Below, piece after piece: positions 45,238 through 54,882 of a stretch of 64,000 nt of DNA. The DNA lies in contig NZ_CP160205.1 in NCBI RefSeq assembly GCF_041080815.1, forward strand, positions 992,001 to 1,056,000. Direction: 5' to 3'. The stretch is from Mucilaginibacter yixingensis (GTDB lineage Bacteria > Bacteroidota > Bacteroidia > Sphingobacteriales > Sphingobacteriaceae). The first letter of the stretch is position 1; every line of letters begins with the position of its first letter. A program made the translations under genes and the position numbers. A model generated the notes under the pieces. The model was not told the DNA's origin. It saw only the letters and a program-made list of their open reading frames with translations, and ran no database searches.

Positions 45238-48200
45238 ATGAAAGATGTTGAAAAAGAATTTAAGCCCTCAAGTTGGGCGATAGATAATAAAACGGCCGTA
45301 TATGTATTGATAGCCATGATTACCCTGATGGGCTTGATCAGCTATTTCCGGCTGCCGAAAGAGAACTTTCCGGATATTGCCCAGTCTAAGGTGTTTGTAA
45401 GTACACCGTATGCTGGCCAGTCGCCGCAAAATATCGAGATCCTGGTTACCCGCCAGTTAGAGAAACAACTGAAATCGTTAAAAGGATTAAAGAAGGTAAC
45501 CTCTAACTCGATGCCAAACATTTCTATGATCACCTGTGAGTTTAATGCGGATGTAGACATTCGCAACGCCAAACAGGATGTAAAAGAAGCCGTAGATAAA
45601 GCACAACAGGATTTGCCGCAGGGCGATAACAACCTGAAGGAATCACAGATCACTGATATTAACGTGGCCGATCTGCCTATTCTTTACATCAATATATCAG
45701 GCAATTATGATCTGAAAAAGCTGAAAGAGTATGCCGACAACCTGAAGGATGATATTGAAAGCTTTAAGGAAATATCTAAGGTTGAGGAAATTGGCGCGCT
45801 TACATCGCAGATCCAGATCAATGTGGACATGAATAAGATGTCTGCTGCGCAGATTAGTTACAATGATATTATTGGCGCTGTAGGATCCGAAAATATTATC
45901 TCTTCGGCAGGTACCATTACCTCTGGCAGTGTACAGCGCACCATTGATATCCGTCAGGATTTTAAGAGTGCTGATGAAGTTGCGGCTATGATTATCCGTA
46001 ACCCTACAGGTAAAGCTGTTTACTTGCGCGACATTGCCGAGGTTAAAGATGGCTTTGCAGATGCCGACAGCTATGCACGTTTAAAAACGCCCGAGACTGC
46101 CGATTTTAAAAGCGTAATCACCCTCAATGTAAGCAAGCGCACGGGCGAAAACCTGATTGAAACGTCGGACAAGATCAACGCCTTGATTAAGGAAAAACAG
46201 AAAACTGTTTTCCCCAAAGGGTTGAACATTACCGTAACCGGCGATCAGAGCGATAAAACCCGTTCTACCCTGAATGACTTGATCAACACCATCGTTATCG
46301 GTTTCGTGCTGGTAACCGTTATCCTGATGTTCTTTATGGGTAGCACCAATGCCATCTTTGTGGCACTATCGGTACCGTTATCATGCTTTATCGCCTTCCT
46401 GGTGATGCCGGCCATCGGGTTTACCATGAACATGATTGTATTGTTCTCGTTCTTGCTGGCCCTGGGTATTGTGGTGGATGATGCCATTGTGGTGATAGAA
46501 AATACGCACCGTATATTTAACAATGGAGCGGTACCTATTAAACAGGCGGCAAAAATGGCCGCAGGGGAGGTGTTCTTGCCGGTACTTTCTGGCACAATGA
46601 CCACCCTGGCGCCGTTTGTGCCACTGGCGTTCTGGAACAGTTTGATCGGCCACTTCATGTTCTTCCTGCCTATTACGTTAATCATCACGCTGCTGGCATC
46701 GTTGCTGGTTGCTTATATCATCAACCCGGTTTTTGCGGTTGATTTTATGAAGCCACATCATGATGGCGAGCACGATCATCCTAAGTTTGACCGTAAGGTA
46801 AAACGTACGCTGATTGGCCTTGCTGTAGTAGCCGTTTTAGGTTATATGATGAACCGTGGCGTGGGTAACTTCGTGGTGTTTGCAGCTGCGCTTTATCTGA
46901 TTAACCATTTCTGGTTGCTTAAGGTGATAGATCGTTTCCAAAAAAATGCATGGCCGCGTTTCCAAACCTGGTATGCTAAGTGGCTAGAAAAAGCGGTGAA
47001 ACGTCCGGTTACTGTGCTGGTGGGTATTATCGTACTGTTTTTCTTCACCATTGCTTTTACCGTTGTGCGTGCGCCAAAAGTGAACTTCTTCCCTTCGGGC
47101 GACCCTAACTTTGTGTACGTATATCTTACCCTGCCTATCGGTACAGACCAGTCTTTTACCAACGAGGTGACCAAAAGCCTCGAAAAACGTGTAGCCGATG
47201 TTGTTGAGCCAGATAAGGACATCGTTACATCGGTAATCTCAAACGTAGAAAAAAGTGTTACTGATCCGCAAGATGAAGATCAGGGGCAGTATACACACCG
47301 CTCTAAAGTTACTGTTGCTTTTGTGGAGTTCTCCAAACGCCATGGTAAAGATACCAAGCTTATTCTGGAGCGAATCCGCAAAGCTGTAGTTGGTATCCCG
47401 GGCGCTACTATAGCGGTTAACCAGGAGAATGCCGGTCCGCCGACACAGAAAGATATCAGTATTGAAATTATTGGCGATAACCTGGATACGCTGGTACATA
47501 CCGGCGAGCGCCTGAAAAAATATATCGATCAGCAGAACATTGCCGGTATTGAAGGCCTAACGCCCGATGTGCAGGCAGATAAGCCTCAGCTCATCTTTAA
47601 CATCGACCGCGAGCGCGCCAACCGCGAAGGGATTAGCAGTAACCAGATCAACCAGGCATTGGTTACCACCGTGTTTGGATTAAAAGCTGCTGACTTCCGT
47701 AACACCAAAGAGGATAAATACGAGATTGTGGTGCGTGCGCAGAAAGCCCAGCGTGATGATATAGACGCTATTAAAAACCTGAAGATCACTTTCAGAGATA
47801 TTGCTACCGGCGGTCAGATCCGGCAGGTGCCTATCTCGGCCTTTACCGATGTGCGCTATGCTAATACTTATGCTAACATTAAGCACAAGCAACAGCGCAG
47901 GGTAATAACACTTAACTCAAACGCAATTAAACCATACACGCCTGATGAGGTGAACAACAACATCAAAAAAGCGCTGAGCGGTTTCCGCCTGCCTGATGGT
48001 GTGAGCGTGCGTATGGGTGGTGGTCAGGAAGATCAGCAGGAAGCATCAACCTTCCTGGGTACGGCTTTGCTGATATCATTCGGTTTGATATTAATCATCT
48101 TGATGGCACAATTTAACTCCATTGGTAAAACCTTTATCATCCTGAGCGAGATCTTCTTCAGTATCATTGGTGTATTCCTGGGACTGAGCATCTTTGGTAT

Positions 48201-48654
48201 GACCATCTCAATCGTAATGACGGGTGTGGGTATCATTGCGCTTGCGGGTGTGGTGGTACGTAACGGTATCTTGCTGGTAGAGTTTACAGATATGTTGCTG
48301 GCACAAGGCGCTAACCTGCACGATGCCGTGGTAGAAGCTGCCCGTACCCGTATGACGCCCGTATTGTTAACAGCCACAGCCGCCATTCTGGGTCTGATCC
48401 CGCTGGCGGTAGGTTTCAATATTGACTTTGCCGGTCTGTTTACCTCGTTCCAGCCACATATTTTCTTTGGTGGTGATAACGTAGCGTTCTGGGGGCCATT
48501 GTCATGGACCATGATCTTCGGTCTGGGCTTTGCCACCGTTATTACACTGATTCTGGTGCCATGTATGTACATCATCAGGGTACACATTAAAGATTATTTC
48601 TTTAAAAAGAAAGACGATAAACATGCAGATGTATTAGCGCTTGAGGAAGCTTAA
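45238..48654 (+). CDS. RND-family efflux permease (AcrB/hydrophobe-amphiphile type)
   Basis: 1138 residues: N-terminal membrane helix, two large periplasmic loops, two sets of six helices. Proton-relay Asp residues lie in LALGIVVDDAIVVIENTHR. ATAAILGLIPLAVGF and the second-half IALAGVVVRNGILLVEF are family blocks. Drives proton-coupled export of small molecules or lipids. C-terminal half has an unusual FQPHIFFGGDNVAFWGPLSW loop. Substrate unknown. Confidence 0.95.
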   Translation: MKDVEKEFKPSSWAIDNKTAVYVLIAMITLMGLISYFRLPKENFPDIAQSKVFVSTPYAGQSPQNIEILVTRQLEKQLKSLKGLKKVTSNSMPNISMITCEFNADVDIRNAKQDVKEAVDKAQQDLPQGDNNLKESQITDINVADLPILYINISGNYDLKKLKEYADNLKDDIESFKEISKVEEIGALTSQIQINVDMNKMSAAQISYNDIIGAVGSENIISSAGTITSGSVQRTIDIRQDFKSADEVAAMIIRNPTGKAVYLRDIAEVKDGFADADSYARLKTPETADFKSVITLNVSKRTGENLIETSDKINALIKEKQKTVFPKGLNITVTGDQSDKTRSTLNDLINTIVIGFVLVTVILMFFMGSTNAIFVALSVPLSCFIAFLVMPAIGFTMNMIVLFSFLLALGIVVDDAIVVIENTHRIFNNGAVPIKQAAKMAAGEVFLPVLSGTMTTLAPFVPLAFWNSLIGHFMFFLPITLIITLLASLLVAYIINPVFAVDFMKPHHDGEHDHPKFDRKVKRTLIGLAVVAVLGYMMNRGVGNFVVFAAALYLINHFWLLKVIDRFQKNAWPRFQTWYAKWLEKAVKRPVTVLVGIIVLFFFTIAFTVVRAPKVNFFPSGDPNFVYVYLTLPIGTDQSFTNEVTKSLEKRVADVVEPDKDIVTSVISNVEKSVTDPQDEDQGQYTHRSKVTVAFVEFSKRHGKDTKLILERIRKAVVGIPGATIAVNQENAGPPTQKDISIEIIGDNLDTLVHTGERLKKYIDQQNIAGIEGLTPDVQADKPQLIFNIDRERANREGISSNQINQALVTTVFGLKAADFRNTKEDKYEIVVRAQKAQRDDIDAIKNLKITFRDIATGGQIRQVPISAFTDVRYANTYANIKHKQQRRVITLNSNAIKPYTPDEVNNNIKKALSGFRLPDGVSVRMGGGQEDQQEASTFLGTALLISFGLILIILMAQFNSIGKTFIILSEIFFSIIGVFLGLSIFGMTISIVMTGVGIIALAGVVVRNGILLVEFTDMLLAQGANLHDAVVEAARTRMTPVLLTATAAILGLIPLAVGFNIDFAGLFTSFQPHIFFGGDNVAFWGPLSWTMIFGLGFATVITLILVPCMYIIRVHIKDYFFKKKDDKHADVLALEEA

Positions 48655-48682
48655 TAACCGTCTGATTTGATATAATCTTATC

Positions 48683-48711
48683 AAGGCCACCCAATCAGGG
48701 TGGCCTTTTTT
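48683..48711 (+). terminator. Rho-independent terminator of the efflux operon
   Basis: AAGGCCACCC pairs with GGGTGGCCTT around an AATCA loop, then a T-rich tract. Confidence 0.88.
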
Positions 48712-48801
48712 ATTGGCCCGAACGTTCTCCACAAATGCTTAAAACCATCCGAAACAAAACAGGAATAAATAGCTTTTTTAGTAAACACTAACACAAAAAA
48801 C

Positions 48802-49677
48802 ATGGCATTTATTAAAGCACAACGAGAAAACGGAACAGAGCTTAATCTGTATTACCAGGACTATGGCGCCGGTCGCCCGGTGGTTTTGCTGCATGGCTGG
48901 CCGCTTAACAGCAATATGTGGCAATACCAACTGGCAGAGTTGCCTAAGTATGGACTGCGCTGCATTGCGTATGACCGCAGAGGTTTTGGTCAGAGTGATA
49001 AGCCGTTTGATGGTTATGATTACGATACACTGGCAGACGATCTGAAAGCCGTGCTTGACGGCCTGGATCTGCAGGACGTAGTGCTGGTGGCCTTTAGTAT
49101 GGCCGGCGGCGAGGCCGTGCGTTATTTTAGTAAATATGGTGGCGAGCGTGTGACAAAATTAGTGTTGGTGAGCTCGATTGCCCCATATATGCTGCAAACA
49201 GACGATAATCCTGACGGTGTTGAGCCCGAAATGGTAGAGCAGATACTGGCTGGCTTGTGGAACGATCATGCTGGTTTTATGCAGGATTTTGGCAAGCAGT
49301 TTTTCGGCGTTAGCCTGATGCATCACCCGGTAAGCCAGGGTGTTTTAGATTGGAGCTTTATGAGCGCCATGCAGGCATCCCTTAAAGCTACCATAGATTG
49401 TGTTTACAGTTTTACCGGTACCGATTTCAGAGATGAAATGCAATATGTTGACGTACCAACCCTTATTATTCATGGTGATGCCGATAAGGTAGTGCCAATG
49501 GAGGCCACAGGTCAGCAAGCTGCTGAGATGATTACCGATAACCAGTTTCTGATTTATGAAGACGAGCCGCACGGCCTGTGGTTTACCTCAAAAGATCAAC
49601 TGAATACCGACCTGCTGGAATTTATCGGCGCAGAGATGTACATGGAAGTGGGGGATGAGGATGAAGAGGAGGAATAA
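48802..49677 (+). CDS. Alpha/beta hydrolase (non-heme haloperoxidase-like)
   Basis: 291 residues. Oxyanion block VVLLHGWPLNSNMW; nucleophile Ser in LVAFSMAGGEAV (SMxGG form); catalytic Asp in IIHGDADKVVPME; His in YEDEPHGLWFTS. Closest to cofactor-free haloperoxidase/esterase proteins. An acidic tail (GDEDEEEE) is unusual. It stands alone between terminator and repeat; substrate unknown. Confidence 0.9.
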   Translation: MAFIKAQRENGTELNLYYQDYGAGRPVVLLHGWPLNSNMWQYQLAELPKYGLRCIAYDRRGFGQSDKPFDGYDYDTLADDLKAVLDGLDLQDVVLVAFSMAGGEAVRYFSKYGGERVTKLVLVSSIAPYMLQTDDNPDGVEPEMVEQILAGLWNDHAGFMQDFGKQFFGVSLMHHPVSQGVLDWSFMSAMQASLKATIDCVYSFTGTDFRDEMQYVDVPTLIIHGDADKVVPMEATGQQAAEMITDNQFLIYEDEPHGLWFTSKDQLNTDLLEFIGAEMYMEVGDEDEEEE

Positions 49678-49707
49678 ATTTACCAAGCTCATTTAAATAT
49701 AAATTAT

Positions 49708-49801
49708 GTCATAGCGAAGAACGAAGCAATCTCGTCGCAGGATTGTCGGAGTTGCAAATCCGCTTTTTATATGACGAGATCGCTTCGTTCCTCGCAATGA
49801 C
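49708..49801. repeat. GTCAT...ATGAC palindromic element, copy 7
   Basis: GTCATAGCGAAGAACGAAGC...GCTTCGTTCCTCGCAATGAC outer arms with an inner ATCTCGTC/GACGAGAT pair. Confidence 0.82.
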
Positions 49802-49854
49802 AATTTGGTATTATTGCCTTTAATAAAGCTCATTTCCTTCCCCCCCCGGGCAAC

Positions 49855-49885
49855 GTATCAGCATAACCCATCGTAGTACTGATAC
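49855..49885. promoter_or_regulatory. Possible operator upstream of the ABC exporter gene
   Basis: Perfect 7-bp arms GTATCAG (49855-49861) and CTGATAC (49879-49885), 24 bases before the TTG start. No regulator is adjacent; low confidence. Confidence 0.3.
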
Positions 49886-49908
49886 CGTGCACTCATAAAC
49901 ACCCGGTC

Positions 49909-51570
49909 TTGAAACAGTTTTTCTCTAAGCTATCCGCCATTTTATCGGCACATGAAAGAAGCCGCATGTTGCTGCTGGCTCTGGCCGATATGCTGACCAG
50001 CCTGGTAGATGTATTGTTTCTGGCTGCTTTGGTGCTGCTGATCAATAGCTACACCCATACAGGTACTGGTGTGGTGGGGAACAGGGTTGCAAAATTGCTG
50101 GCAGGGTATGACCCTTTGCTGATAACAGGAATCTTTTTATTGCTATACGCTATGAAAAATATAGCTGCTGTTGGGTTAATGCGTATACAACACAAGTTTG
50201 TGTCTGGCGTAGCTTCGAGGTTGTCGCAACGTAACCTGTTGCAATACCTGCATGGCAGCTACCTGGATTATGTGCATACAGATTCATCGGTGCGTGTGCG
50301 GCAAATCAGCCAGATGCCCATCGAGTTTGGTCAGTACGTGCTCACTAACCTGCAGACTATCATTGCCCAGGGCATTCTCATTTTTTTTACTGTTTGCGCT
50401 ATGCTGCTGTATCATCCGGCGCTGTTTATGGTTTTGTTTTTGGTGCTTATGCCGCCGGTGGTGTTGTTGGGCCGATATATTAAATGCAGGTTAAGCAAGG
50501 TGCGCACGCAAATAAAAGCCAGCGGTGTAAAATCTATCCAGTATCTGCAAGAAGCTTTGGCCGGCTACATTGAGAGTAACGTTTTTGGCAAGACTGATTT
50601 TTTTGTCGACCGATTTCAGCAAAGTCAACAGGCGTTAAATCAGGGTATAGCCGTGCAGCAAACTTTGCAGGGTTTGTCATCGCGTTTAATAGAACTGTTT
50701 GCTTTGGCTGGTTTTTGTGTACTCGTCGTTTTAAATCGTGTTACCCATGGCAGCGGTATAGACCTGCTGTCTATCGGTATTTTTATGGCTGCTGCTTACA
50801 AGATCATCCCGGGTATAGTTAAGATATTAAATAGCGCAGGCCAGATTAAAACCTACAGTTTTACATTGGATGGTTTGCTGCCTGTTACTCATTCATCCGC
50901 ACAAAAAAATGGTGTTAATATAGCGCCAATCAAATCTGTTGCATTTAAGGATATTAGTTTTAGGTATAACGGCAAACCGGTGCTGAGCAAGTTTAGTTTT
51001 ACGGCAAGGCAGGGTTGCATGGTAGGCATCTCGGGGGTATCCGGCCGGGGTAAAACTACGCTCATTAACTTGTTGTTAGGCTTTTTACCGGAGGATGAAG
51101 GCGAAATTCACATCAACAATCAGCCTGTTGATGTGCTGGCGCGCAAAGGCTACTGGCAGCGCGTTGCTTATGTAAAGCAGCAGGGATTTTTTATTAATGA
51201 TACCATCCGTGCTAACATCACGTTAAATAATACAGATACCGATGAAAAACGATTAACCGATGCGCTGCGTATTTCTGGGCTGGATAGACTGCTACTGGCA
51301 GACGCCGATGGCCTTGATAAGCAGCTGCGCGAAAATGGTAAAAACATAAGTGGCGGCCAGCGCCAGCGGCTGATGCTGGCCCGTGCCCTTTACCATGATT
51401 TTGACTTGCTGATACTCGATGAGCCCTTCAGTGAGATGGACGAGGCGGCTGAGCATGCCATCCTTGAGCAGTTGCAACAGTTGCTGCACAATAAGCTATT
51501 GTTTTTCATTACCCACAACCATAAGAGCCTTACATTTTGTAACCAAACAATTTTATTGGATGCGGACTGA
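49909..51570 (+). CDS. ABC transporter, fused membrane and ATPase domains (MsbA/PglK type)
   Basis: 553 residues from a TTG start; the next Met (49966) would cut into the first helix, and KLSAILSAHERSRMLLLALADM resembles the usual opening of this family, so TTG is preferred. Six membrane helices occupy about 18-300. The ATPase half has Walker A GVSGRGKTT, signature SGGQRQRLML, Walker B LLILDEPFSEMD and switch His in FFITHNHKS. It probably flips a lipid-linked glycan. It overlaps the next glycosyltransferase gene by 11 bases. Confidence 0.9.
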   Translation: MKQFFSKLSAILSAHERSRMLLLALADMLTSLVDVLFLAALVLLINSYTHTGTGVVGNRVAKLLAGYDPLLITGIFLLLYAMKNIAAVGLMRIQHKFVSGVASRLSQRNLLQYLHGSYLDYVHTDSSVRVRQISQMPIEFGQYVLTNLQTIIAQGILIFFTVCAMLLYHPALFMVLFLVLMPPVVLLGRYIKCRLSKVRTQIKASGVKSIQYLQEALAGYIESNVFGKTDFFVDRFQQSQQALNQGIAVQQTLQGLSSRLIELFALAGFCVLVVLNRVTHGSGIDLLSIGIFMAAAYKIIPGIVKILNSAGQIKTYSFTLDGLLPVTHSSAQKNGVNIAPIKSVAFKDISFRYNGKPVLSKFSFTARQGCMVGISGVSGRGKTTLINLLLGFLPEDEGEIHINNQPVDVLARKGYWQRVAYVKQQGFFINDTIRANITLNNTDTDEKRLTDALRISGLDRLLLADADGLDKQLRENGKNISGGQRQRLMLARALYHDFDLLILDEPFSEMDEAAEHAILEQLQQLLHNKLLFFITHNHKSLTFCNQTILLDAD

Positions 51571-52681
51571 GCAACAAACATTGATTTTTCTGAGCCCCGG
51601 CTTTGCTAAAGACGAGACCGATACCTCTTGCTTGCCCCTGCAGCAACAACTGGTAAAGCACGTGAAAGACAATTACCCGGATCTGCATATTGTTGTAGTT
51701 ACGCTTCATTATCCATATAAAAAAGTAGCCTATACGTGGAATGGGATTACCGTTTATCCGCTCAACGGAAAAAATCGTGGTAAAATCAGGCGGTTACGCA
51801 CGTGGATGAAGGCCTTTAGTTTGCTAAAGAAGCTGCGGGAAGAGCATAACATTATAGGGCTCTACAGTTTTTGGTTGGGCGAGTGTGCCATGATCGGTCA
51901 GCGGTTTGCGGCGCGGAATCATTACAAACATTTCTGCTGGATTTGCGGACAAGATGCCCGCGAGCATAACCGTTACGTAAAGCTATCGCGCATAACGGTA
52001 GGCAACCTGGTGGCCCTGAGTGATGCCATTGCCGAAAACATGGTGAAAAATTATGGGCTCTACCCAGCCAATGTAATTGCAGGCGGCCTGGAACCAGAGC
52101 TGTTTGGCAACGACGAACAGGAACGCGATATAGATCTGCTCAGCGTAGGCTCGCTGATTCCGTTGAAACGGCAACATGTTTTCTTAGAGATAGTAGCCCG
52201 GTTGCGCAGGCATCGGCCTTACATCAGGGCCGTAATTTGCGGAGATGGGCCCCTGCGAAAATCGCTGGAGGAAAAGGTACAGCAGCTTCATCTCGATAAC
52301 AATATCATTTTTACCGGTCAGCTGCCCTACAGTGAAGTATTGAAGCTGATGCAGCAGGCCCGGGTGCTGGTGCATCCATCCAGTTACGAAGGCTTGGGTA
52401 TGGTTATGCTGGAGGCCTTGTATGCGGGCGCGCAGGTTGTGTCGTTTGTGCGGCCTTTCCACAAGCCGGTAGATAACTGGCACATTGTTGACACCTCTTT
52501 CCACATGGCCGAAAAAGTCAATGAACTATTGGACGAGCATTATCAGCACCATTATACCCGCCTGGCGCCATACACAATGCATGATACTGCCCGCGCCATA
52601 TTGCAATTGTTTGATTATAAAGAACCTGCAATAGCCCGTAGTCTGGAAGCAATAGCACTAAATGAAAGTGTAGCGGTATAG
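51560..52681 (+). CDS. Glycosyltransferase family 4 protein
   Basis: The ATG at 51560 (MRTEQQTLIFL) overlaps the ABC transporter stop; longer in-frame sequence upstream is that gene's shadow. 373 residues of GT-B fold with a nucleotide-sugar site near PSSYEGLGMVMLEALYAG (Ex7E) and VGSLIPLKRQHVFLEIVARL. Transfers a sugar to a lipid- or glycan-linked acceptor. Its 3' end overlaps the next, convergent gene by 67 bases. Confidence 0.9.
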   Translation: MRTEQQTLIFLSPGFAKDETDTSCLPLQQQLVKHVKDNYPDLHIVVVTLHYPYKKVAYTWNGITVYPLNGKNRGKIRRLRTWMKAFSLLKKLREEHNIIGLYSFWLGECAMIGQRFAARNHYKHFCWICGQDAREHNRYVKLSRITVGNLVALSDAIAENMVKNYGLYPANVIAGGLEPELFGNDEQERDIDLLSVGSLIPLKRQHVFLEIVARLRRHRPYIRAVICGDGPLRKSLEEKVQQLHLDNNIIFTGQLPYSEVLKLMQQARVLVHPSSYEGLGMVMLEALYAGAQVVSFVRPFHKPVDNWHIVDTSFHMAEKVNELLDEHYQHHYTRLAPYTMHDTARAILQLFDYKEPAIARSLEAIALNESVAV

Positions 52682-53712
52682 TATTCAAGCACCGCCTGGC
52701 GCATGGTAAACGGGTTAATAACGGTAGTAAGCTGCAACGCTTTGCAGAGCGAGTCTACATTGCCCGGGTCAAATAAGATGCCCCGCTGCCCGTTATCGGT
52801 CATCATTCGGAACGATTGAATGTTGGTAACCACCGGGATGCATCCGCATGATATCCCTTCGCAAAGCGCCGTGCCGCCACCCTCATAATGAGAGCCGGAA
52901 ACAATAAAATCTGCACTGTTGAACCAGTAAAGCAAATCATCATGAGGGATGGCTCCTACCAGGATAATGTTTTTACCCGATGGATGATTTTTTACCAGGT
53001 TTTGAACTTCGGGTAACAGATCATCATTCCGGTAGATCATGTACAGCCTGGCCTCAGGATGTGTAGATGCAAACTGAAGAAACCCTTGCACCACGGTAAG
53101 CGGATCTTTATTAGCATTTAAGTGCCCAACCCACAAAAAAACGGGGCTGCCGCTGACGTTTGTTCTGACCCGGGCTTCCGTTTGGTCTGTCGGATAAAAT
53201 ATCGACGATACCTCCATTACCTCATAAATCTTACTGGCATCGGGCAAATTACCGCGTCGCACCCAATCCAATCCCATCTCTTTTGAGGCAAACAGGCAAG
53301 CATCAACATAAGCACCTGCCAGTCGTTGCAAAGGTTTCTGTAATTTGTTAAAAGGCAACTCTGCATGATTTTGCAGAATAATTTTTACCGATGACCCAAG
53401 TGCATGCCGCAACTGAATAACCTGTAATGGAAAATGCAGACCATGTATAACCACCACATCCGGTTTCTGCGCCTTAATCAACCGGTGCAATTTGCCGGGA
53501 AACAGCAGCTGACTTTTGGTAAATCGCCTGAAAAGATATTGTACACCGCTGTGTTGTAAATCGCCCTCAAAATCAATTTGTTCTATGCTGATCACCTCAT
53601 CGGTTTGGGCCAGTTGTTCCAGTAGTCCGGCATACATATCAATACGCTTTAGCCAGTCTTGTGGCTGGGTAAATTGCGGAGTTGAGGTATAGCCGGCAAA
53701 CACAAATTTCAT
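52615..53712 (-). CDS. Glycosyltransferase family 4 protein
   Basis: 365 residues. GT-B fold; Ex7E motif in SHYEGGGTALCEGISCG, sugar-nucleotide block LWVGHLNANKDPLTVVQGFL. Last gene of a minus-strand trio (methyltransferase, amidohydrolase, GT) spaced by a 4-base overlap and 12 bases. Its tail overlaps the plus-strand GT. Confidence 0.9.
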   Translation of the reverse strand: MKFVFAGYTSTPQFTQPQDWLKRIDMYAGLLEQLAQTDEVISIEQIDFEGDLQHSGVQYLFRRFTKSQLLFPGKLHRLIKAQKPDVVVIHGLHFPLQVIQLRHALGSSVKIILQNHAELPFNKLQKPLQRLAGAYVDACLFASKEMGLDWVRRGNLPDASKIYEVMEVSSIFYPTDQTEARVRTNVSGSPVFLWVGHLNANKDPLTVVQGFLQFASTHPEARLYMIYRNDDLLPEVQNLVKNHPSGKNIILVGAIPHDDLLYWFNSADFIVSGSHYEGGGTALCEGISCGCIPVVTNIQSFRMMTDNGQRGILFDPGNVDSLCKALQLTTVINPFTMRQAVLEYYTATLSFSAIASRLRAIAGSL

Positions 53713-53724
53713 GACCGAGTTTTT

Positions 53725-54882
53725 TTAGGTATGCGCGAAATCGGTTTCGATAGGGAAAGACGCGTCAGGAAAATACCGGCGAATGTTTTGCACCAGCGCA
53801 GGTAAATCACCATAAATATATTTGTAACCACTACCCAGTCTTACCTTGCTAAACGGGGATCGATCAATGGTATTGAGTTGTGGATAAAGCATCTCATCAA
53901 ACAAACGGATCTGGCCCCGGTGCATTACCAGCAGTATATTTTCAGGGTCGGTACCCAGTACGCTGTTGATGGTGTAATCATTGTCTTTTGTTTTGGCCAC
54001 CACCAGATCGGCATCATAACCGGGGGCAATAATGCCGGTGTCAAAGCCCCAGATAGCCGCAGGAATTACATTCAGACTGTGCCAAAGCTCATGCAGGGTA
54101 AGAGCGTTTTCTTGTTGAGCCAGGTGCAGGTGATGCCAGATATTCCAGTTGCCACTCAGGGTAGAGTCAGTTCCAAAAAGAATGGGGAGCTGCTCTTTCA
54201 GCGCGGCAATACGGGCGGTTTTACCTATCAGAAAATAATTGCTCTCAGGGCACCATACCAGCGCCTTGAAACTTTTGGCCTGCTGTACATCCATGGCCAC
54301 GCCGTGAATGCCAATCAGGGGGCGTTGCAGCACATTCCAACGGATTAAATTGTTAATCTCCTCATAAGCGCCGGCATCGGTGCCTTCGCCAATGTGCACA
54401 GCCAGCAGTTCGCCCAAGTGGGCCGGGTTATTCAGCTTTAGCTTCCACCGTTGTTCTAATTTTACCGAATGAAGCGATTGATACTGCTCAAACACGGTAA
54501 TCAGTCCGTTGCTTGGTGTTAACTTTTTGCCATGATTAACAACCGTAGTTACGCCAGCCAGCAAATTCTTGTAAATGCCCCACTGCGTGCGCAAAGCCAC
54601 CGGCACCTTTAGCACGGCGGCAATTTCATCTTTAAAGGCCTGGTGGATGTAGTTACCCCATTCCACGTAGTTATTGTAAATACGGTTGCCCAGTTGAGGG
54701 AACAGATTAAAATCAAGATGATCATGTGAGTTGATCAATCCCGGAAAAACAACAGCATCATCAAAATGAAGTTGCAGCGCATCGCGGTGCTGACCGTTCA
54801 GGTGAGTAATCTTATCGTTATTGATACTTATGCTTCCTGCGGTTGCTTCATTGATCTGGTGCACATTGTTCAGCGTAATCAT
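53725..54882 (-). CDS. Amidohydrolase-superfamily protein (ATZ/TRZ-like)
   Basis: 385 residues. Metal motif HDH in LINSHDHLDF, His in LAVHIGEGTDAG, His in LIGIHGVAMD and Asp in LFGTDSTLSG, the subtype III layout of cytosine deaminase/chlorohydrolase relatives. The N- and C-terminal strands make the small composite beta-domain. Its start overlaps the methyltransferase stop (ATGA). Substrate unknown; inside a glycan locus it could act on an amide, deaminate a nucleobase, or trim an aminosugar. Confidence 0.82.
   Translation of the reverse strand: MITLNNVHQINEATAGSISINNDKITHLNGQHRDALQLHFDDAVVFPGLINSHDHLDFNLFPQLGNRIYNNYVEWGNYIHQAFKDEIAAVLKVPVALRTQWGIYKNLLAGVTTVVNHGKKLTPSNGLITVFEQYQSLHSVKLEQRWKLKLNNPAHLGELLAVHIGEGTDAGAYEEINNLIRWNVLQRPLIGIHGVAMDVQQAKSFKALVWCPESNYFLIGKTARIAALKEQLPILFGTDSTLSGNWNIWHHLHLAQQENALTLHELWHSLNVIPAAIWGFDTGIIAPGYDADLVVAKTKDNDYTINSVLGTDPENILLVMHRGQIRLFDEMLYPQLNTIDRSPFSKVRLGSGYKYIYGDLPALVQNIRRYFPDASFPIETDFAHT

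Noticed and set aside
51419..51559. Longer N-terminus for the glycosyltransferase overlapping the ABC transporter
   Set aside because: The extra residues are a frame-shadow of the ATPase domain; family sequence begins at the ATG at 51560.
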